DNA of 34,682 nucleotides from contig NZ_LIGG01000001.1 of assembly GCF_001273925.1 (NCBI RefSeq), forward strand, positions 188,629 through 223,310, written 5' to 3'. Position numbers and translations under genes: made by a program. The notes beneath the pieces are model-generated. The model saw nothing but the letters and a program-made list of their open reading frames with translations, did not search any database and was not told where the DNA came from. Positions 8,052-17,115 of the stretch are shown piece after piece; the stretch's first letter is position 1; each line of letters opens with the position of its first letter. This stretch comes from Bacillus sp. FJAT-27251 (GTDB lineage: Bacteria; Bacillota; Bacilli; Bacillales; Cytobacillaceae).

Positions 8052-8105
8052 AATATAATTCCTCCTTTAGGAATGAATGCTCTTTATCCCGCATTAAGAT
8101 TCACT

Positions 8106-9281
8106 TTATAAAAGTTCAAATACCCCGGCAGCGCCCATGCCGCCGCCAATGCACATGGTAACGACACCAAACTGCTGGTTGCGGCGCTTCATTTCATGGA
8201 TGAGCGACAAGGTCAGCTTGGCACCGGTGCAGCCGAGCGGATGCCCCAAAGCAATGGCACCGCCATTTACATTGACGATTTCCTCGTTTAAGCCCAATTC
8301 ACGGATTACCTGGATGGATTGGGAGGCGAACGCTTCATTCAGTTCGAACAAGCCAATGTCGGAAAGCTCCAGCCCAGCCAGTTTCAATGCTTTCGGTATG
8401 GCGACGACCGGACCTATTCCCATCACTTCCGGCGGTACCCCGCCAAGGGCGAAGGAACGGAATTTAGCCATTGGCTTAAGCCCTTGGGCTTCCGCCTTTT
8501 CCCGGTCCATCACCATGACGGCAGCAGCACCGTCGCTTGTCTGCGAAGAGTTCCCTGCCGTTACGGAACCAGTTACCGAGAAGGCCGGGCGCAGCTTCGC
8601 AAGCACTTCGAGTGTAGTATCCGGACGGACACCTTCATCCTGGGTAAACTTGAAGTTCTTTTCAACAAGTTTATTGTCTTTGCCAACAGACCGGACGGTC
8701 ACATCCACCGGCACCGTTTCATCCGCAAACTTTCCTTCCTGCAATGCGATGGCCGCACGCTGGTGGCTCCGGACCGCGAATGCATCCTGGTCTTCCCTGG
8801 AAATGCTGTATTTTTTGGCCACTTCTTCCGCTGTATGTCCCATGCCCATATAATACTCGGGAGCACTTTCCGCCAGTTTGGCGTTCGGGCGGACGACATG
8901 CCCCATCATTGGCACCATGCTCATCGATTCCGCTCCGCCGGCGATGATCGTATCGGCATGGCCAAGCATGATTTTTTCTGCAGCATAGGCGATGGTCTGC
9001 AGTCCTGATGAACAGTAGCGATTGATTGTGACAGCCGGCACTTCGTAGGAGAGACCTGCAAGCGCCCCGATGTTCCTTGCCATATTCAATCCTTGTTCTG
9101 CTTCCGGCATTGCGCAGCCAATAATCAAATCGTCGATATTCCCTTCATAATTGCCTGCCCTTTTTAATGTTTCTTTGACAACAAGAGCCCCGAGGTCATC
9201 CGGCCGGACACTGGCCAGCGAACCTTTCTTCGCTTTTCCGACGGGAGTCCTGGCTCCGGCAACAATTACCGCTTCTCTCAT
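8106..9281 (-). CDS. fadA: 3-ketoacyl-CoA thiolase FadA
   Basis: 391 residues, full-length thiolase. The acyl-accepting Cys90 lies in [10 protein letters not shown], catalytic His347 in GHPLGCTGA, and Cys377 in CIGGGMGAA. It cleaves 3-ketoacyl-CoA to acetyl-CoA and a shortened acyl-CoA, the last step of the cycle. Start ATG 9281-9279 with AGAGAGGGAATGG upstream. It lies between fadN and fadE on one transcript; the 94-base gap to fadN holds a GC-rich hairpin. Confidence 0.97.
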   Translation of the reverse strand: MREAVIVAGARTPVGKAKKGSLASVRPDDLGALVVKETLKRAGNYEGNIDDLIIGCAMPEAEQGLNMARNIGALAGLSYEVPAVTINRYCSSGLQTIAYAAEKIMLGHADTIIAGGAESMSMVPMMGHVVRPNAKLAESAPEYYMGMGHTAEEVAKKYSISREDQDAFAVRSHQRAAIALQEGKFADETVPVDVTVRSVGKDNKLVEKNFKFTQDEGVRPDTTLEVLAKLRPAFSVTGSVTAGNSSQTSDGAAAVMVMDREKAEAQGLKPMAKFRSFALGGVPPEVMGIGPVVAIPKALKLAGLELSDIGLFELNEAFASQSIQVIRELGLNEEIVNVNGGAIALGHPLGCTGAKLTLSLIHEMKRRNQQFGVVTMCIGGGMGAAGVFELL

Positions 9282-9312
9282 TCCATTCCCTCTCTTTCAT
9301 AGTTAGGCACCT

Positions 9313-9331
9313 GCCCAGCCAAAGGCCGGGC
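9313..9331 (-). other. Intercistronic hairpin between fadN and fadA
   Basis: Minus strand GCCCGGCC-TTT-GGCTGGGC: an 8-bp stem with one G-U pair and a three-base loop, without a T run. It is not a convincing terminator. It could stabilise or process the mRNA between two operon genes. Confidence 0.6.
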
Positions 9332-9375
9332 ACCGCTGTTGTCTTCCATCTATTTTTCTGTCATTCTATAAAACT

Positions 9376-11757
9376 TCAGTTGCGGAGCGGTTTCCCTTTT
9401 ACAAGCATATGCTGCATCCTCTGCTGGGATTTCGGTTCTGCTATAAGGCTCAGGAATGCTTCCCTCTCCAGATTGAGCAGGTAGTCCTCATCGACTTTTG
9501 TTCCGTATGGAACCTTTCCGCCGGCAATGACATAGGCTATTTTCTGTGCGATCTTGAGATCATGCCCGGAAATGTATCCCGATTGGTACATCGCCTGGGC
9601 TCCCAGAAGCAGTGCGGCGTAGCCTGGCTCGCCGACAACAGGGACTGGCTTCCGCAGCGGGGCACTATAGCCCTTGTCATGGAGGGCGAGAACGGCCTGC
9701 TTGGCGTCATGAAGCAGGTGGTCGCCATTGATGCTGACTCCATCTAATTTCCCCAGGAAGTTATTGTCGCGTGCTTCTTCCGCAGAAGTAGACACCTTTG
9801 CCATTGCAATGGTTTCAAACACTTTGTTGGCCACCGCCTGGAGGTCGATGTTCACCCCGTTTGGCAGGCCCTCAAGGTGCTTGATGTACAGCTCCTTGTT
9901 TCCGCCTCCTCCCGGCAGGAGGCCTACTCCGACTTCCACCAGCCCCATGTAAGTCTCCATTGATGCCTGGACATGGGCTGCTGGCAGGCACACTTCCGCT
10001 CCGCCGCCGAGTGCCATTCCGAAAGGAGCAGCAACCACCGGTTTTGGACTGTATTTGATTTTCATCATTGCCTGCTGGAACTGGCGGATAACCATCTCCA
10101 GTTCAAAAAAGTTATCATCCTGGGCTTCCATCAGCATCATTGCCAGGTTGGCGCCAACGCAGAAATTCTTGCCCTGGTTGCCGATAACAAGCCCCTTATA
10201 ATTCATCGCCACTTCATCAACGGCGTAATTGATCATCTGGATAATGTCCATCCCGATTGAATTGTTTGGCGAATGGAATTCAAGCAATGCCACTCCGTCA
10301 CCAAGGTCAACCAGGCTAGCACCCGAGTTCTTTTTAATGACGCCCTTTTGTTTCTTCAGCTGCTTCAAGTCAATCACTTTTGGATTGGTTTCAATCACCC
10401 TGTATTCTCCCTGGTGGTAAAAGTAGCGTGTTCCTTCCTCTTCCTTGTAGAAGGAAGTGAATCCACCTGCCAGCATCTCCTTGACCCAGCCTGGAACCTC
10501 CCTGCCTTCTGATTCCATTTTCGCGACGGTTTTTTCGACACCCAGGGCATCCCATGACTCGAATGGACCCATTTGCCAGCCAAAACCCCATTTCATCGCA
10601 TTGTCGATGGCGACAATATCATCTGCAATCTCACCAAGCAGCTTGGCGGAATAGATGTATACAGGGCTGAAGACATTCCATAGCAATTCACTGGCACGGT
10701 CATTTCCAAATACAATCGCCTTCATTTTATTGGCGGTGCCTTTTTCCTGTTTGCTGGCTTCCGTGGAAGGTGTCTTCAGTTGTTTTCTTGGGACATATTC
10801 CAGCGTCGCCGGGTCGATTTCAAGGATTTCCTTTCCCTGCTTCAGGAAGAATCCCTGACCGGACTTGCTGCCGAGCCAGCCTTTATTCAACATCTCTTTC
10901 ATGAATTCCGGTACTTCAAATACTTCCTTTTCTTCTCCTTCTACCTGCTCATAAACGTTATTGGCCACATGGGCGAAAGTATCAAGCCCTACCACATCCA
11001 GGGTGCGGAAGGTTGCGCTTTTCGGCCGTCCGATCAGCGGGCCGGTTACAGAATCCACTTCCCCGACACTGTAGCCGCCCTTGAGCATTTCACGGACGGT
11101 TACTAGCAGGCCGTATGTCCCAATCCTGTTTCCAATAAAGTTCGGTGTATCCTTTGCTACAACTACACCTTTGCCGAGCTTATCCTCGCCGAAGGTTTTC
11201 ATAAATGAAAGAACTTCCTGGTCGGTATCCCTGATCGGGATAATTTCAAGCAGCTTCAGGTAGCGAGGCGGATTAAAGAAGTGGGTGCCAAGAAAATGCC
11301 TGCGGAAATCGTCCGACCTGCCTTCCGCCATCGCTTCGACCGAAATGCCGGATGTATTTGAACTGATGATGCTGCCAGGCTTTCTGAATTTGTCAACGCT
11401 TTCAAAAATAGCCTTTTTAATGTCCAGGTTTTCAACGACCACCTCGATGACCCAATCGACATCTTTTAGACGCGGCATGTCGTCTTCAAAATTGCCTGCT
11501 TCGATGAGCGCAAGGTTTTTCTTTGAAGCGAGCGGCGCGGGCTTTTGTTTCAGGAGCTTTTGCAAGGCGCCTTCACTTATGCGGTTGCGGACCTTTTTAT
11601 CCTCCAGGGTCAATCCTTTTGCTTTTTCTGCCTCCGTCAGCTCGCGAGGCACGATATCGAGCAGCAAAGTCGGGATCCCGATGTTCGCCAGGTGTGCTGC
11701 AATCCCTGAACCCATGACACCGGAGCCTAGAACGGCTGCTTTTTGAATTTGTCGCAT
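9376..11757 (-). CDS. fadN: FadN, 3-hydroxyacyl-CoA dehydrogenase / enoyl-CoA hydratase fusion
   Basis: 793 residues from ATG 11757-11755, chosen for AAAGGGGGAGAC upstream and the N-terminus MRQIQKAAVLGSGVMGSG. The domain order is a Rossmann NAD-binding 3-hydroxyacyl-CoA dehydrogenase (GSGVMGSG at about 10-17; SSNTSG; THFFNPPRYLKLLEII), then the dehydrogenase C-terminal helical domains (about 200-400), then a crotonase-like hydratase (about 490-700) with the oxyanion-hole region NFCVGANL and GMALGGGAEVCLPA. This order, dehydrogenase first, is opposite to E. coli FadB and typical of Bacillus FadN. First gene of the fad operon, with the FadR box 29 bases upstream of the start. Confidence 0.96.
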   Translation of the reverse strand: MRQIQKAAVLGSGVMGSGIAAHLANIGIPTLLLDIVPRELTEAEKAKGLTLEDKKVRNRISEGALQKLLKQKPAPLASKKNLALIEAGNFEDDMPRLKDVDWVIEVVVENLDIKKAIFESVDKFRKPGSIISSNTSGISVEAMAEGRSDDFRRHFLGTHFFNPPRYLKLLEIIPIRDTDQEVLSFMKTFGEDKLGKGVVVAKDTPNFIGNRIGTYGLLVTVREMLKGGYSVGEVDSVTGPLIGRPKSATFRTLDVVGLDTFAHVANNVYEQVEGEEKEVFEVPEFMKEMLNKGWLGSKSGQGFFLKQGKEILEIDPATLEYVPRKQLKTPSTEASKQEKGTANKMKAIVFGNDRASELLWNVFSPVYIYSAKLLGEIADDIVAIDNAMKWGFGWQMGPFESWDALGVEKTVAKMESEGREVPGWVKEMLAGGFTSFYKEEEGTRYFYHQGEYRVIETNPKVIDLKQLKKQKGVIKKNSGASLVDLGDGVALLEFHSPNNSIGMDIIQMINYAVDEVAMNYKGLVIGNQGKNFCVGANLAMMLMEAQDDNFFELEMVIRQFQQAMMKIKYSPKPVVAAPFGMALGGGAEVCLPAAHVQASMETYMGLVEVGVGLLPGGGGNKELYIKHLEGLPNGVNIDLQAVANKVFETIAMAKVSTSAEEARDNNFLGKLDGVSINGDHLLHDAKQAVLALHDKGYSAPLRKPVPVVGEPGYAALLLGAQAMYQSGYISGHDLKIAQKIAYVIAGGKVPYGTKVDEDYLLNLEREAFLSLIAEPKSQQRMQHMLVKGKPLRN

Positions 11758-11786
11758 AAAAACTGTCTCCCCCTTTAGCCGAAGCT

Positions 11787-11804
11787 TGAATGAATACTCA
11801 TTCA
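11787..11804 (-). promoter_or_regulatory. FadR operator
   Basis: TGAATGAATACTCATTCA, an almost perfect dyad matching the Bacillus FadR (TetR-type) box. Long-chain acyl-CoA releases FadR. It lies between the putative promoter and fadN, about 40 bases after the predicted start. A half site, TGAATGAGC, is visible at about 11830. Confidence 0.9.
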
Positions 11805-11851
11805 TTTTTACGCCAAAAAAATAGGTCCTTGAATGAGCTCTGTTATTAATT

Positions 11852-11880
11852 ACTATAGAATATTATAAAAATTTGCGCAA
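11852..11880 (-). promoter_or_regulatory. Probable fadN promoter
   Basis: TTGCGC (11880-11875), 17 bases, TATAGT (11857-11852) on the minus strand. The start would be near 11845, placing the FadR box just downstream as a roadblock-type operator. Confidence 0.55.
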
Positions 11881-11973
11881 TATTTTCACCTAAAAAATTG
11901 AAAATTTTTTAAAGTTTATCAGGAAGGCTTGTATTCTCCTCTCGTGGGCAAGCTACCAGTGGGGGTGATTGGA

Positions 11974-12105
11974 ATGGCACGAATGAAAAAGAACCCATCA
12001 AAGCGCGGTGTAAGTGCTGCAAGCGTTAAAGGGAATGCCGGGCCAACCGTGGAAAATGACGGCGGCGGCAAGGTAAACAGCCAAAACAACCAGTATAAAA
12101 AATGA
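11974..12105 (+). CDS. yuzL: YuzL-like small protein
   Basis: 43 residues: MARMKKNPSKRGVSAAS continuing through VKGNAGPTVEN to a Gly/Asn/Gln-rich tail ending NQYKK. The NPSK-GVSAASV-GNAGPTVE pattern matches the YuzL family of short Bacillus proteins, also found next to fad/yus genes. Start ATG 11974 with GGGGGTGATTGG upstream. Basic N-terminus, no hydrophobic segment. It stands alone on the plus strand between divergent fadN and convergent proline dehydrogenase. Function unknown; its size and composition would suit a minor spore protein, but that is inference. Confidence 0.85.
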   Translation: MARMKKNPSKRGVSAASVKGNAGPTVENDGGGKVNSQNNQYKK

Positions 12106-12114
12106 GGGAAACAT

Positions 12115-12144
12115 GCCCGGGGGAACAACAACATTCCCCGGGGC
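12115..12144. terminator. Bidirectional hairpin between yuzL and the proline dehydrogenase gene
   Basis: GCCCGGGGGAA...TTCCCCGGGGC forms a very stable 11-bp stem with one mismatch and an 8-base CAACAACA loop between two convergent genes. The 3' T runs are short (TTCATCTT on the plus strand), so efficiency is uncertain. Confidence 0.65.
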
Positions 12145-12171
12145 TTCATCTTGATGGCAGGATCGCACAGC

Positions 12172-13089
12172 CTATTTTTTGAGCATCCCTTTGAGGATGA
12201 AGGCCACATTTGCCGGCCTTTCGGCTAAGCGCCGCATAAAGTAGCCGTACCAGTCCGTTCCGTATGGCACGTACACTCTCATCGTAAATCCTTCCTTTGC
12301 CAGTTCTATCTGCCGCTCCGGCATGATTCCGTAGAGCATCTGAAACTCAAACTGGCTTTTGGGGATGGCATTTTGTTCCGCAAATGTTTTTGTATGGGCA
12401 ATGATGTTTTCATCATGGCTGGCCACTGCGGTGTAATGCCCATTGCGGAGATGCATTTCAATTATTTTTTTGAAATTTTCATCCACATCCTTCTTATCAG
12501 GGAAAGCGACCTCGGGAGATTCCTTGTACGCTCCCTTGACAAGGCGGAGATTGGGTTCGTAATCACTCAGGTCGATCATATCCTGCTCGGTGCGGTAAAG
12601 ATATGCCTGAATTACCGTTCCGACATTGTCATACTCGCTTCGCAGTTTCTTGAAAATCTGCAAAGTCTTTTCACAGCGTTCATAGTCCTCCATATCTATT
12701 GTCACAAACACATTGTTCTCTTTAGCCGCATCGAGGATCCGCCGCATATTCCCAAGAACGGTTTGCTGGGAAATATCAAGTCCCATGGAGGTCATTTTCA
12801 GGCTTAACTGGGAGTCCAGCTTTTCCCTGCCAATCGCCTTGATTGCCTCAATCGACTGGTCTGCCATTTCACTTGCTTCGGCTTCGTTGTCAACGAACTC
12901 GCCAAGATAATCAATGGTCACGGCCAGCCCCTTGGCATTAAGGTCCTTGATTACGCTGACTGCCTGGCCGATGGTCTCACCCGCCACGAAACGGGCCGCG
13001 CCGAGCTTCAGGCCATACTTTTTCGCTGCCCTTGTGAGCGAACGATTTTTGGACAAGAAAAGGAAAAAATCCCTCATTATTTTCTCCAT
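12172..13089 (-). CDS. yusM: Proline dehydrogenase (YusM-type)
   Basis: 305 residues from ATG 13089-13087, after AAGGGGGAGAGAAGG. FAD-dependent (beta-alpha)8 barrel: the strand motif LRLVKGAYKES (about 185-195) and the substrate-binding end RVYVPYGTDWYGYFMRRLAE (about 271-290) with the paired Arg that holds the proline carboxylate. It oxidises L-proline to pyrroline-5-carboxylate at the membrane and gives electrons to quinone. Size fits the monofunctional Bacillus enzyme; no P5C dehydrogenase partner is adjacent. It follows the fad operon as in B. subtilis but has its own upstream region with a cre-like site, so catabolite repression is plausible. Confidence 0.94.
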   Translation of the reverse strand: MEKIMRDFFLFLSKNRSLTRAAKKYGLKLGAARFVAGETIGQAVSVIKDLNAKGLAVTIDYLGEFVDNEAEASEMADQSIEAIKAIGREKLDSQLSLKMTSMGLDISQQTVLGNMRRILDAAKENNVFVTIDMEDYERCEKTLQIFKKLRSEYDNVGTVIQAYLYRTEQDMIDLSDYEPNLRLVKGAYKESPEVAFPDKKDVDENFKKIIEMHLRNGHYTAVASHDENIIAHTKTFAEQNAIPKSQFEFQMLYGIMPERQIELAKEGFTMRVYVPYGTDWYGYFMRRLAERPANVAFILKGMLKK

Positions 13090-13129
13090 GCTGCCTTCTC
13101 TCCCCCTTGTAAAAACATTAGGAACCAAT

Positions 13130-13143
13130 ATTAAGCGCTTACA
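13130..13143 (-). promoter_or_regulatory. Possible CcpA cre site
   Basis: Minus strand TGTAAGCGCTTAAT matches the cre consensus TGWAARCGYTWWCA at nearly all positions, with a mismatch in the last two. It lies 41 bases upstream of the proline dehydrogenase start. A TATAGT -10-like element lies further upstream, near 13,171. Confidence 0.5.
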
Positions 13144-13255
13144 TTTTGACGCAAGAGATTCTCTTACTATAGTAATATCAAAATCATTTTAACACTGTTC
13201 CCCCATTTTGAATATCATTTTAGTCAATCCATGCAGACTTTTGTCGAATAAAAAA

Positions 13256-13274
13256 AGCCATTTGGCAGATGGCT
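13256..13274 (-). terminator. Terminator of the siderophore uptake operon
   Basis: AGCCATCTGCCAAATGGCT followed by TTTTTTTAT on the minus strand: a 6-bp stem with a 7-base loop, directly after the stop of the FhuF-like gene. Confidence 0.85.
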
Positions 13275-13275
13275 T

Positions 13276-14055
13276 TTAATATTCATTCCGGTTTCTTTTT
13301 CCCTTGTTGAATTTGCGGCAATATAATGGACAGGTCCTGCAATAGGTCCGTTTTTCCCCCAGCTTATAGGTGAGACAGCAGGTTTTGCGGACATAGACAT
13401 GTTCACTGGCTTCTTCAAGATATTCCGGTTCGGCATGGTAGAGCTGAAGCGGATTTCGGTCATAGGGGCCGAATAAGCGGCCAGGTGCTTTTTGGACGAG
13501 GTATTCAAAGTCTTCCGCCGCCCTGGGCGCCTCCGCTGGATTAAGGATATTCCGGTAAAGCCAGGAGATATAGACCGAGATATTCTCCCATAGGATATAC
13601 CTGGAAAGATGCATCTTTGTTGATAGCTGGTCCACAATCGGGAACACAATTTCACTAAACAAGTGCTTTAATGCCTCATCTCTCCATGCATTCCTGTCTT
13701 CATCCGCCCTCTTTTCCACTCTCACATCCTGGAAGAAATACTCTGGAAGCCATTTTCCATCCCGTTCATTGCTTTGCAGCCAAAGCTGGTCCAGGGAAAC
13801 AGCAAGCTTTTTATCCCACGCCGATAATGAATAAAGGTAAATAACGGGGATAAAGGCAAAATACTTAGTAAAAACGGAAGCCGCCACCCTGAGGTCAGGA
13901 GCCTGAATCTCCTGCTTTACACCTTCCAGGAACGATAACAGAGCTTCTTCCTCCAAAAGAGCACCGATATTGGTTTTGTCCCTATCTTTTAATTCTGGAG
14001 TGTACCTGAACCTCGACAGTTCTTCCCTTTCCTGTGGCGTCATTTCAGTAGACAT
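13276..14055 (-). CDS. FhuF-like siderophore-iron reductase ([2Fe-2S] protein)
   Basis: 259 residues from ATG 14055-14053, which has AAAGGTG nine bases upstream and overlaps the ATPase stop. ATG 14043 has no ribosome binding site. The body is IucA/FhuF-like without clear motifs. The C-terminus carries Cys226-Cys227, 11 residues, Cys239-x2-Cys242 (TCCLTY...YCRTCPLYC), the ligand set of FhuF-type [2Fe-2S] ferric reductases, plus an extra Cys246. It should reduce Fe(III)-siderophore in the cytoplasm after import and release iron. Last gene of the permease-permease-ATPase-reductase operon; iron-repressed by Fur if the shared regulatory region controls it. Confidence 0.85.
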   Translation of the reverse strand: MSTEMTPQEREELSRFRYTPELKDRDKTNIGALLEEEALLSFLEGVKQEIQAPDLRVAASVFTKYFAFIPVIYLYSLSAWDKKLAVSLDQLWLQSNERDGKWLPEYFFQDVRVEKRADEDRNAWRDEALKHLFSEIVFPIVDQLSTKMHLSRYILWENISVYISWLYRNILNPAEAPRAAEDFEYLVQKAPGRLFGPYDRNPLQLYHAEPEYLEEASEHVYVRKTCCLTYKLGEKRTYCRTCPLYCRKFNKGKRNRNEY

Positions 14056-14869
14056 GTGCAGCAACACCTTTCTTGATGATACGTCCTTTCCCATATGGAA
14101 TGCATAGAGGAGTTCCAAATAGCGGATCAACGGCAACATCGCAATCCATTCCAAAGACGTTTTTGACAAGTTTGGAATTCACTACATGCTCCGGCTTCCC
14201 CTGGTCATAAATCCGCTGGTCCTTGATTGCTACCACGTTATGGGCATACCGGCAGGCAAGGTTTAAATCATGAAGGACCATCAAGATCGTTCTTCCTTCT
14301 TTTTCATTCAATTCAAAAAGCAGATCAAGAATTTCAATTTGATGCGTCATATCAAGATAAGTTGTCGGTTCATCGAGAAGAATGATATCTGTGTCCTGGG
14401 CAAGTGTCATCGCAATCCAGACCCGCTGCCGCTGTCCGCCCGAAAGTGAATCAACAGGCCGGTCCTGCAATCCATCAATGCCTGTAGCCTTCAAGGCGCC
14501 CATCACCTTTTCCTCGTCCTGTTCCGACCATTGCTTTAGCCAGCTTTGGTACGGGAAGCGTCCTTGCTTGACGAGCTGGAGAACCGTCAAGCCTTCTGGA
14601 GCCAAGGGTGCTTGGGGAAGAATGGCCAACTTTCGGGCAACATCCTTGGTAGACAAGCGTGAAATTGCCTCTCCGTCAAGAAGCACCGATCCGGCCTGGG
14701 GTTTTAAAAGACGGGCAATGGAACGGAGCAGTGTAGATTTTCCGCATCCGTTCCCACCGATAAAGACGGTTATTTCCCCTTTGGGAATTCTCAGGTCCAT
14801 TTCATTAATAATGATGGTATCTCCATATGAAAGAGTCAGTTTTTCCGTTGCAATCGCCTGGGCCATCAT
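14045..14869 (-). CDS. yusV: Siderophore ABC transporter ATPase (YusV-type, FecE/FhuC family)
   Basis: 274 residues from ATG 14869-14867, preceded by GAGGGGTGAGC. Walker A reads GGNGCGKST (family usual GPNGCGKST), signature LSGGQRQRVWIA, Walker B IILLDEPTTYLD, switch His in VLHDLNLA. All catalytic residues are present. It drives Fe-siderophore import through the two FecCD permeases encoded just upstream, and its stop codon overlaps the FhuF-like gene start. In B. subtilis the equivalent ATPase is encoded in the yus region, apart from its permeases; here all are together. Confidence 0.93.
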   Translation of the reverse strand: MMAQAIATEKLTLSYGDTIIINEMDLRIPKGEITVFIGGNGCGKSTLLRSIARLLKPQAGSVLLDGEAISRLSTKDVARKLAILPQAPLAPEGLTVLQLVKQGRFPYQSWLKQWSEQDEEKVMGALKATGIDGLQDRPVDSLSGGQRQRVWIAMTLAQDTDIILLDEPTTYLDMTHQIEILDLLFELNEKEGRTILMVLHDLNLACRYAHNVVAIKDQRIYDQGKPEHVVNSKLVKNVFGMDCDVAVDPLFGTPLCIPYGKGRIIKKGVAAHVY

Positions 14870-14891
14870 CTGCTCACCCCTCGTTTTATGT

Positions 14892-15947
14892 TTATGCGTT
14901 CCTTGTTTTATACAACAAATAGATAAAATATGGCGCCCCGATGCTCGCCGTAAAAACACCGGCCGGGACTTCAAGCGGGGAAAACATGGTCCTGCCGATC
15001 AAGTCGGCCAGCATGACCAGGATCCCGCCAATCAGGGCTGATACCGGGAGCAAGGCTCCGAATGCGGAACCGACCAGCCTCCTTGCCATATGGGGAGCCA
15101 TCAGTCCGACAAAACCTATGCCTCCCGCAAAGGCAACTGAGCATCCGACCAGCCCCGTACTTATGGCTAACAAAAGGAAGCGCTGACGCTGAACCATGCT
15201 TCCGGCTCCTGTTGCAATGTCATCCCCGAGCTCCTGGATATTCACAGTTCTCGCCATCATAAACGCCATTGCCATCAGAAGCAAAGTGACAGGGACGAGT
15301 ATAGCCACATTGTTCCAGGTCGAGCCATGGACCGTTCCTGTTATCCAGATATTGGCCTGGCTTGCCCGGTAAATCGGCCCAAGAATCATCATTAGCGTGG
15401 TCAATGCCTGCATCAGAGTTGAGATTCCTATACCGATCAAAACGAGGCGTACAGGAGAAACCCCATCCTTCCAGGCTAGGGAGTAAACCAGCAGGGCAAT
15501 GACCGCTGCCCCTAGAAACGCTGCTGCAGGCATCCATTTTATACTAACAGTAAGAGCATTATTTTCATCGCTGAACATAGCCAGAAATCCTACTACCGCT
15601 ACCGCTGCGCCTCCTGTCATTCCAAGGATGTCCGGAGAGGCAAGCGGGTTTCTGACCATCCCCTGAAGAAGCCCGCCTGCAGCGGCCAGAGCCATCCCTA
15701 CCATTAATGCGACAATGATGCGCGGCAGGCGGAACGACTGCACGACGAGCCGATCCATCTCGGTACCGCCGCCAAAAAACACTTTCAAGACCGTCAATGG
15801 ACTAATTTTCATCTCACCCATGCCCGCACTGGCGAGAAAAAGGATGGCAGCTCCAATCATTAGTCCAACTAGCACCCTGAGCGCCTGTTTATCAACCAAA
15901 AAGGAGACTTCCCCATTTAAAATCCGAATTCCCTGGTATTTTTTCAT
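14892..15947 (-). CDS. yfhA: Siderophore ABC transporter permease, second subunit (YfhA-type, FecCD family)
   Basis: 351 residues, about ten membrane helices. Family motifs: FRLPRIIVALMVGMALAAAG, the NPLASPDILG loop, and the ATPase-contact segment around AGGIGFVGLMAPHMAR. The start ATG overlaps the preceding permease stop in an ATGA arrangement (15947-15944). It forms the heterodimeric channel with the YfiZ-type subunit for hydroxamate siderophores, in B. subtilis schizokinen/arthrobactin. That substrate is carried over from the ortholog, not seen here. Confidence 0.93.
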   Translation of the reverse strand: MKKYQGIRILNGEVSFLVDKQALRVLVGLMIGAAILFLASAGMGEMKISPLTVLKVFFGGGTEMDRLVVQSFRLPRIIVALMVGMALAAAGGLLQGMVRNPLASPDILGMTGGAAVAVVGFLAMFSDENNALTVSIKWMPAAAFLGAAVIALLVYSLAWKDGVSPVRLVLIGIGISTLMQALTTLMMILGPIYRASQANIWITGTVHGSTWNNVAILVPVTLLLMAMAFMMARTVNIQELGDDIATGAGSMVQRQRFLLLAISTGLVGCSVAFAGGIGFVGLMAPHMARRLVGSAFGALLPVSALIGGILVMLADLIGRTMFSPLEVPAGVFTASIGAPYFIYLLYKTRNA

Positions 15948-16948
15948 CGGCCATTAAACCCCTTCCTGGCGATATAAATAAAGAACGGGGTACCAATAAT
16001 GGCGGTCATCACACCTACCGGCACTTCCTGGGGCATTAAGAGGTAACGGGCTGCAATATCTGCAGCCAGCAGCAGCATACCGCCAAGGAGGCCGGAAAAC
16101 GGAATGACCCAGCTATGATCAATACCAGTAATCGACCTGGCAATATGGGGAATCACAATCCCGATAAAGCCGATTGGCCCAGCAACAGCAACCGCTCCTC
16201 CAGACAGCAGAATGATGATGATGCCTGCCCCCAATTTCAACAGGCCCGTTTTTAGTCCAAGGCCCCGGGCCACATCTTCCCCCATCGAAAGGACATTCAT
16301 TTTGTCTGCAAGTAATAATGAAGCCCCCCAGCCTATTGCCATGTACGGGAGTACACTCATTAAAGACTCAAGCTTCCTCCCCTGTACGGAACCGGCAAGC
16401 CAAAACAAAACCTGCTCAAGGGCCGCTTCATTTAATACCAATAATCCTTGGGTGAAGGAAGAGAACATCGCTGCAATCGCTGCCCCAGCCAAAGTCAGCT
16501 TCATTGGCGTAAGCCCTTCCCTTCCCGTCGAGCCAATTACATATACACTCACAGCGGCTACAGCCGCACCAAGAAACGAAATCCATGTAAATGCCTGAAG
16601 GTTCCCCACCTGGAAGATGGTCACTGCCACCACGACAGCAAACCCTGCCCCTGCATTTACTCCGAAGATACCCGGAGAGGCAAGCGGATTTTTCGTCATT
16701 GTCTGCATCAGCACCCCTGAAATCGCCAGACTGGCACCTACAGCGGCAGCTATCAATGCCCTTGGAAGCCGAACAGACTGGATAATGATATGTTCGTTTG
16801 AACCATCGAAATTCGTAAAAGCATCATATGCCATTTTCCAGCTTGTCTCTGTGTATCCATACACGATACTGGAACAAGCAAGAAAAAGCAGCAGGAATCC
16901 AGTTCCAATCAAACCAGCCCAACGCTGGCCATTTGTTTTAAGCAGCAT
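15944..16948 (-). CDS. yfiZ: Siderophore ABC transporter permease, first subunit (YfiZ-type, FecCD family)
   Basis: 334 residues from ATG 16948-16946, chosen for GGAAGG nine bases upstream. Upstream codons in the same frame have no binding site. About ten helices; motifs VRLPRALIAAAVGASLA, NPLASPGIFG and AGPIGFIGIVIPHIAR. The sequence closely follows the pattern of B. subtilis YfiZ. First gene of the minus-strand operon, read away from the Fur-box region shared with the binding protein. Confidence 0.94.
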   Translation of the reverse strand: MLLKTNGQRWAGLIGTGFLLLFLACSSIVYGYTETSWKMAYDAFTNFDGSNEHIIIQSVRLPRALIAAAVGASLAISGVLMQTMTKNPLASPGIFGVNAGAGFAVVVAVTIFQVGNLQAFTWISFLGAAVAAVSVYVIGSTGREGLTPMKLTLAGAAIAAMFSSFTQGLLVLNEAALEQVLFWLAGSVQGRKLESLMSVLPYMAIGWGASLLLADKMNVLSMGEDVARGLGLKTGLLKLGAGIIIILLSGGAVAVAGPIGFIGIVIPHIARSITGIDHSWVIPFSGLLGGMLLLAADIAARYLLMPQEVPVGVMTAIIGTPFFIYIARKGFNGR

Positions 16949-17048
16949 AGTCAAATACCTTCCAAAATGAATATATAATTGCAAATTAGTTTATTCCACC
17001 GCAGTAAATTGCTATGAAAACCATATTCAGTGAACGGGTTGGATCATT

Positions 17049-17063
17049 TGAAAATCATTATCA
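17049..17063. promoter_or_regulatory. Fur box 1
   Basis: TGAAAATCATTATCA matches the 7-1-7 Fur model TGATAAT-N-ATTATCA at 14 of 15 informative or free positions. It lies on the side facing the permease operon, in the divergent intergenic region. Confidence 0.85.
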
Positions 17064-17071
17064 ATTAGCAA

Positions 17072-17101
17072 TTGACATGTACCCATGAATTATTTTATCA
17101 T
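17072..17101 (+). promoter_or_regulatory. Probable promoter of the siderophore-binding lipoprotein gene
   Basis: TTGACA (17072-17077), 18 bases, TATCAT (17096-17101). It lies between the two Fur boxes, with a predicted start near 17108, so Fur bound at the downstream box would block it. Confidence 0.65.
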
Positions 17102-17115
17102 AAATACGAACTAAT

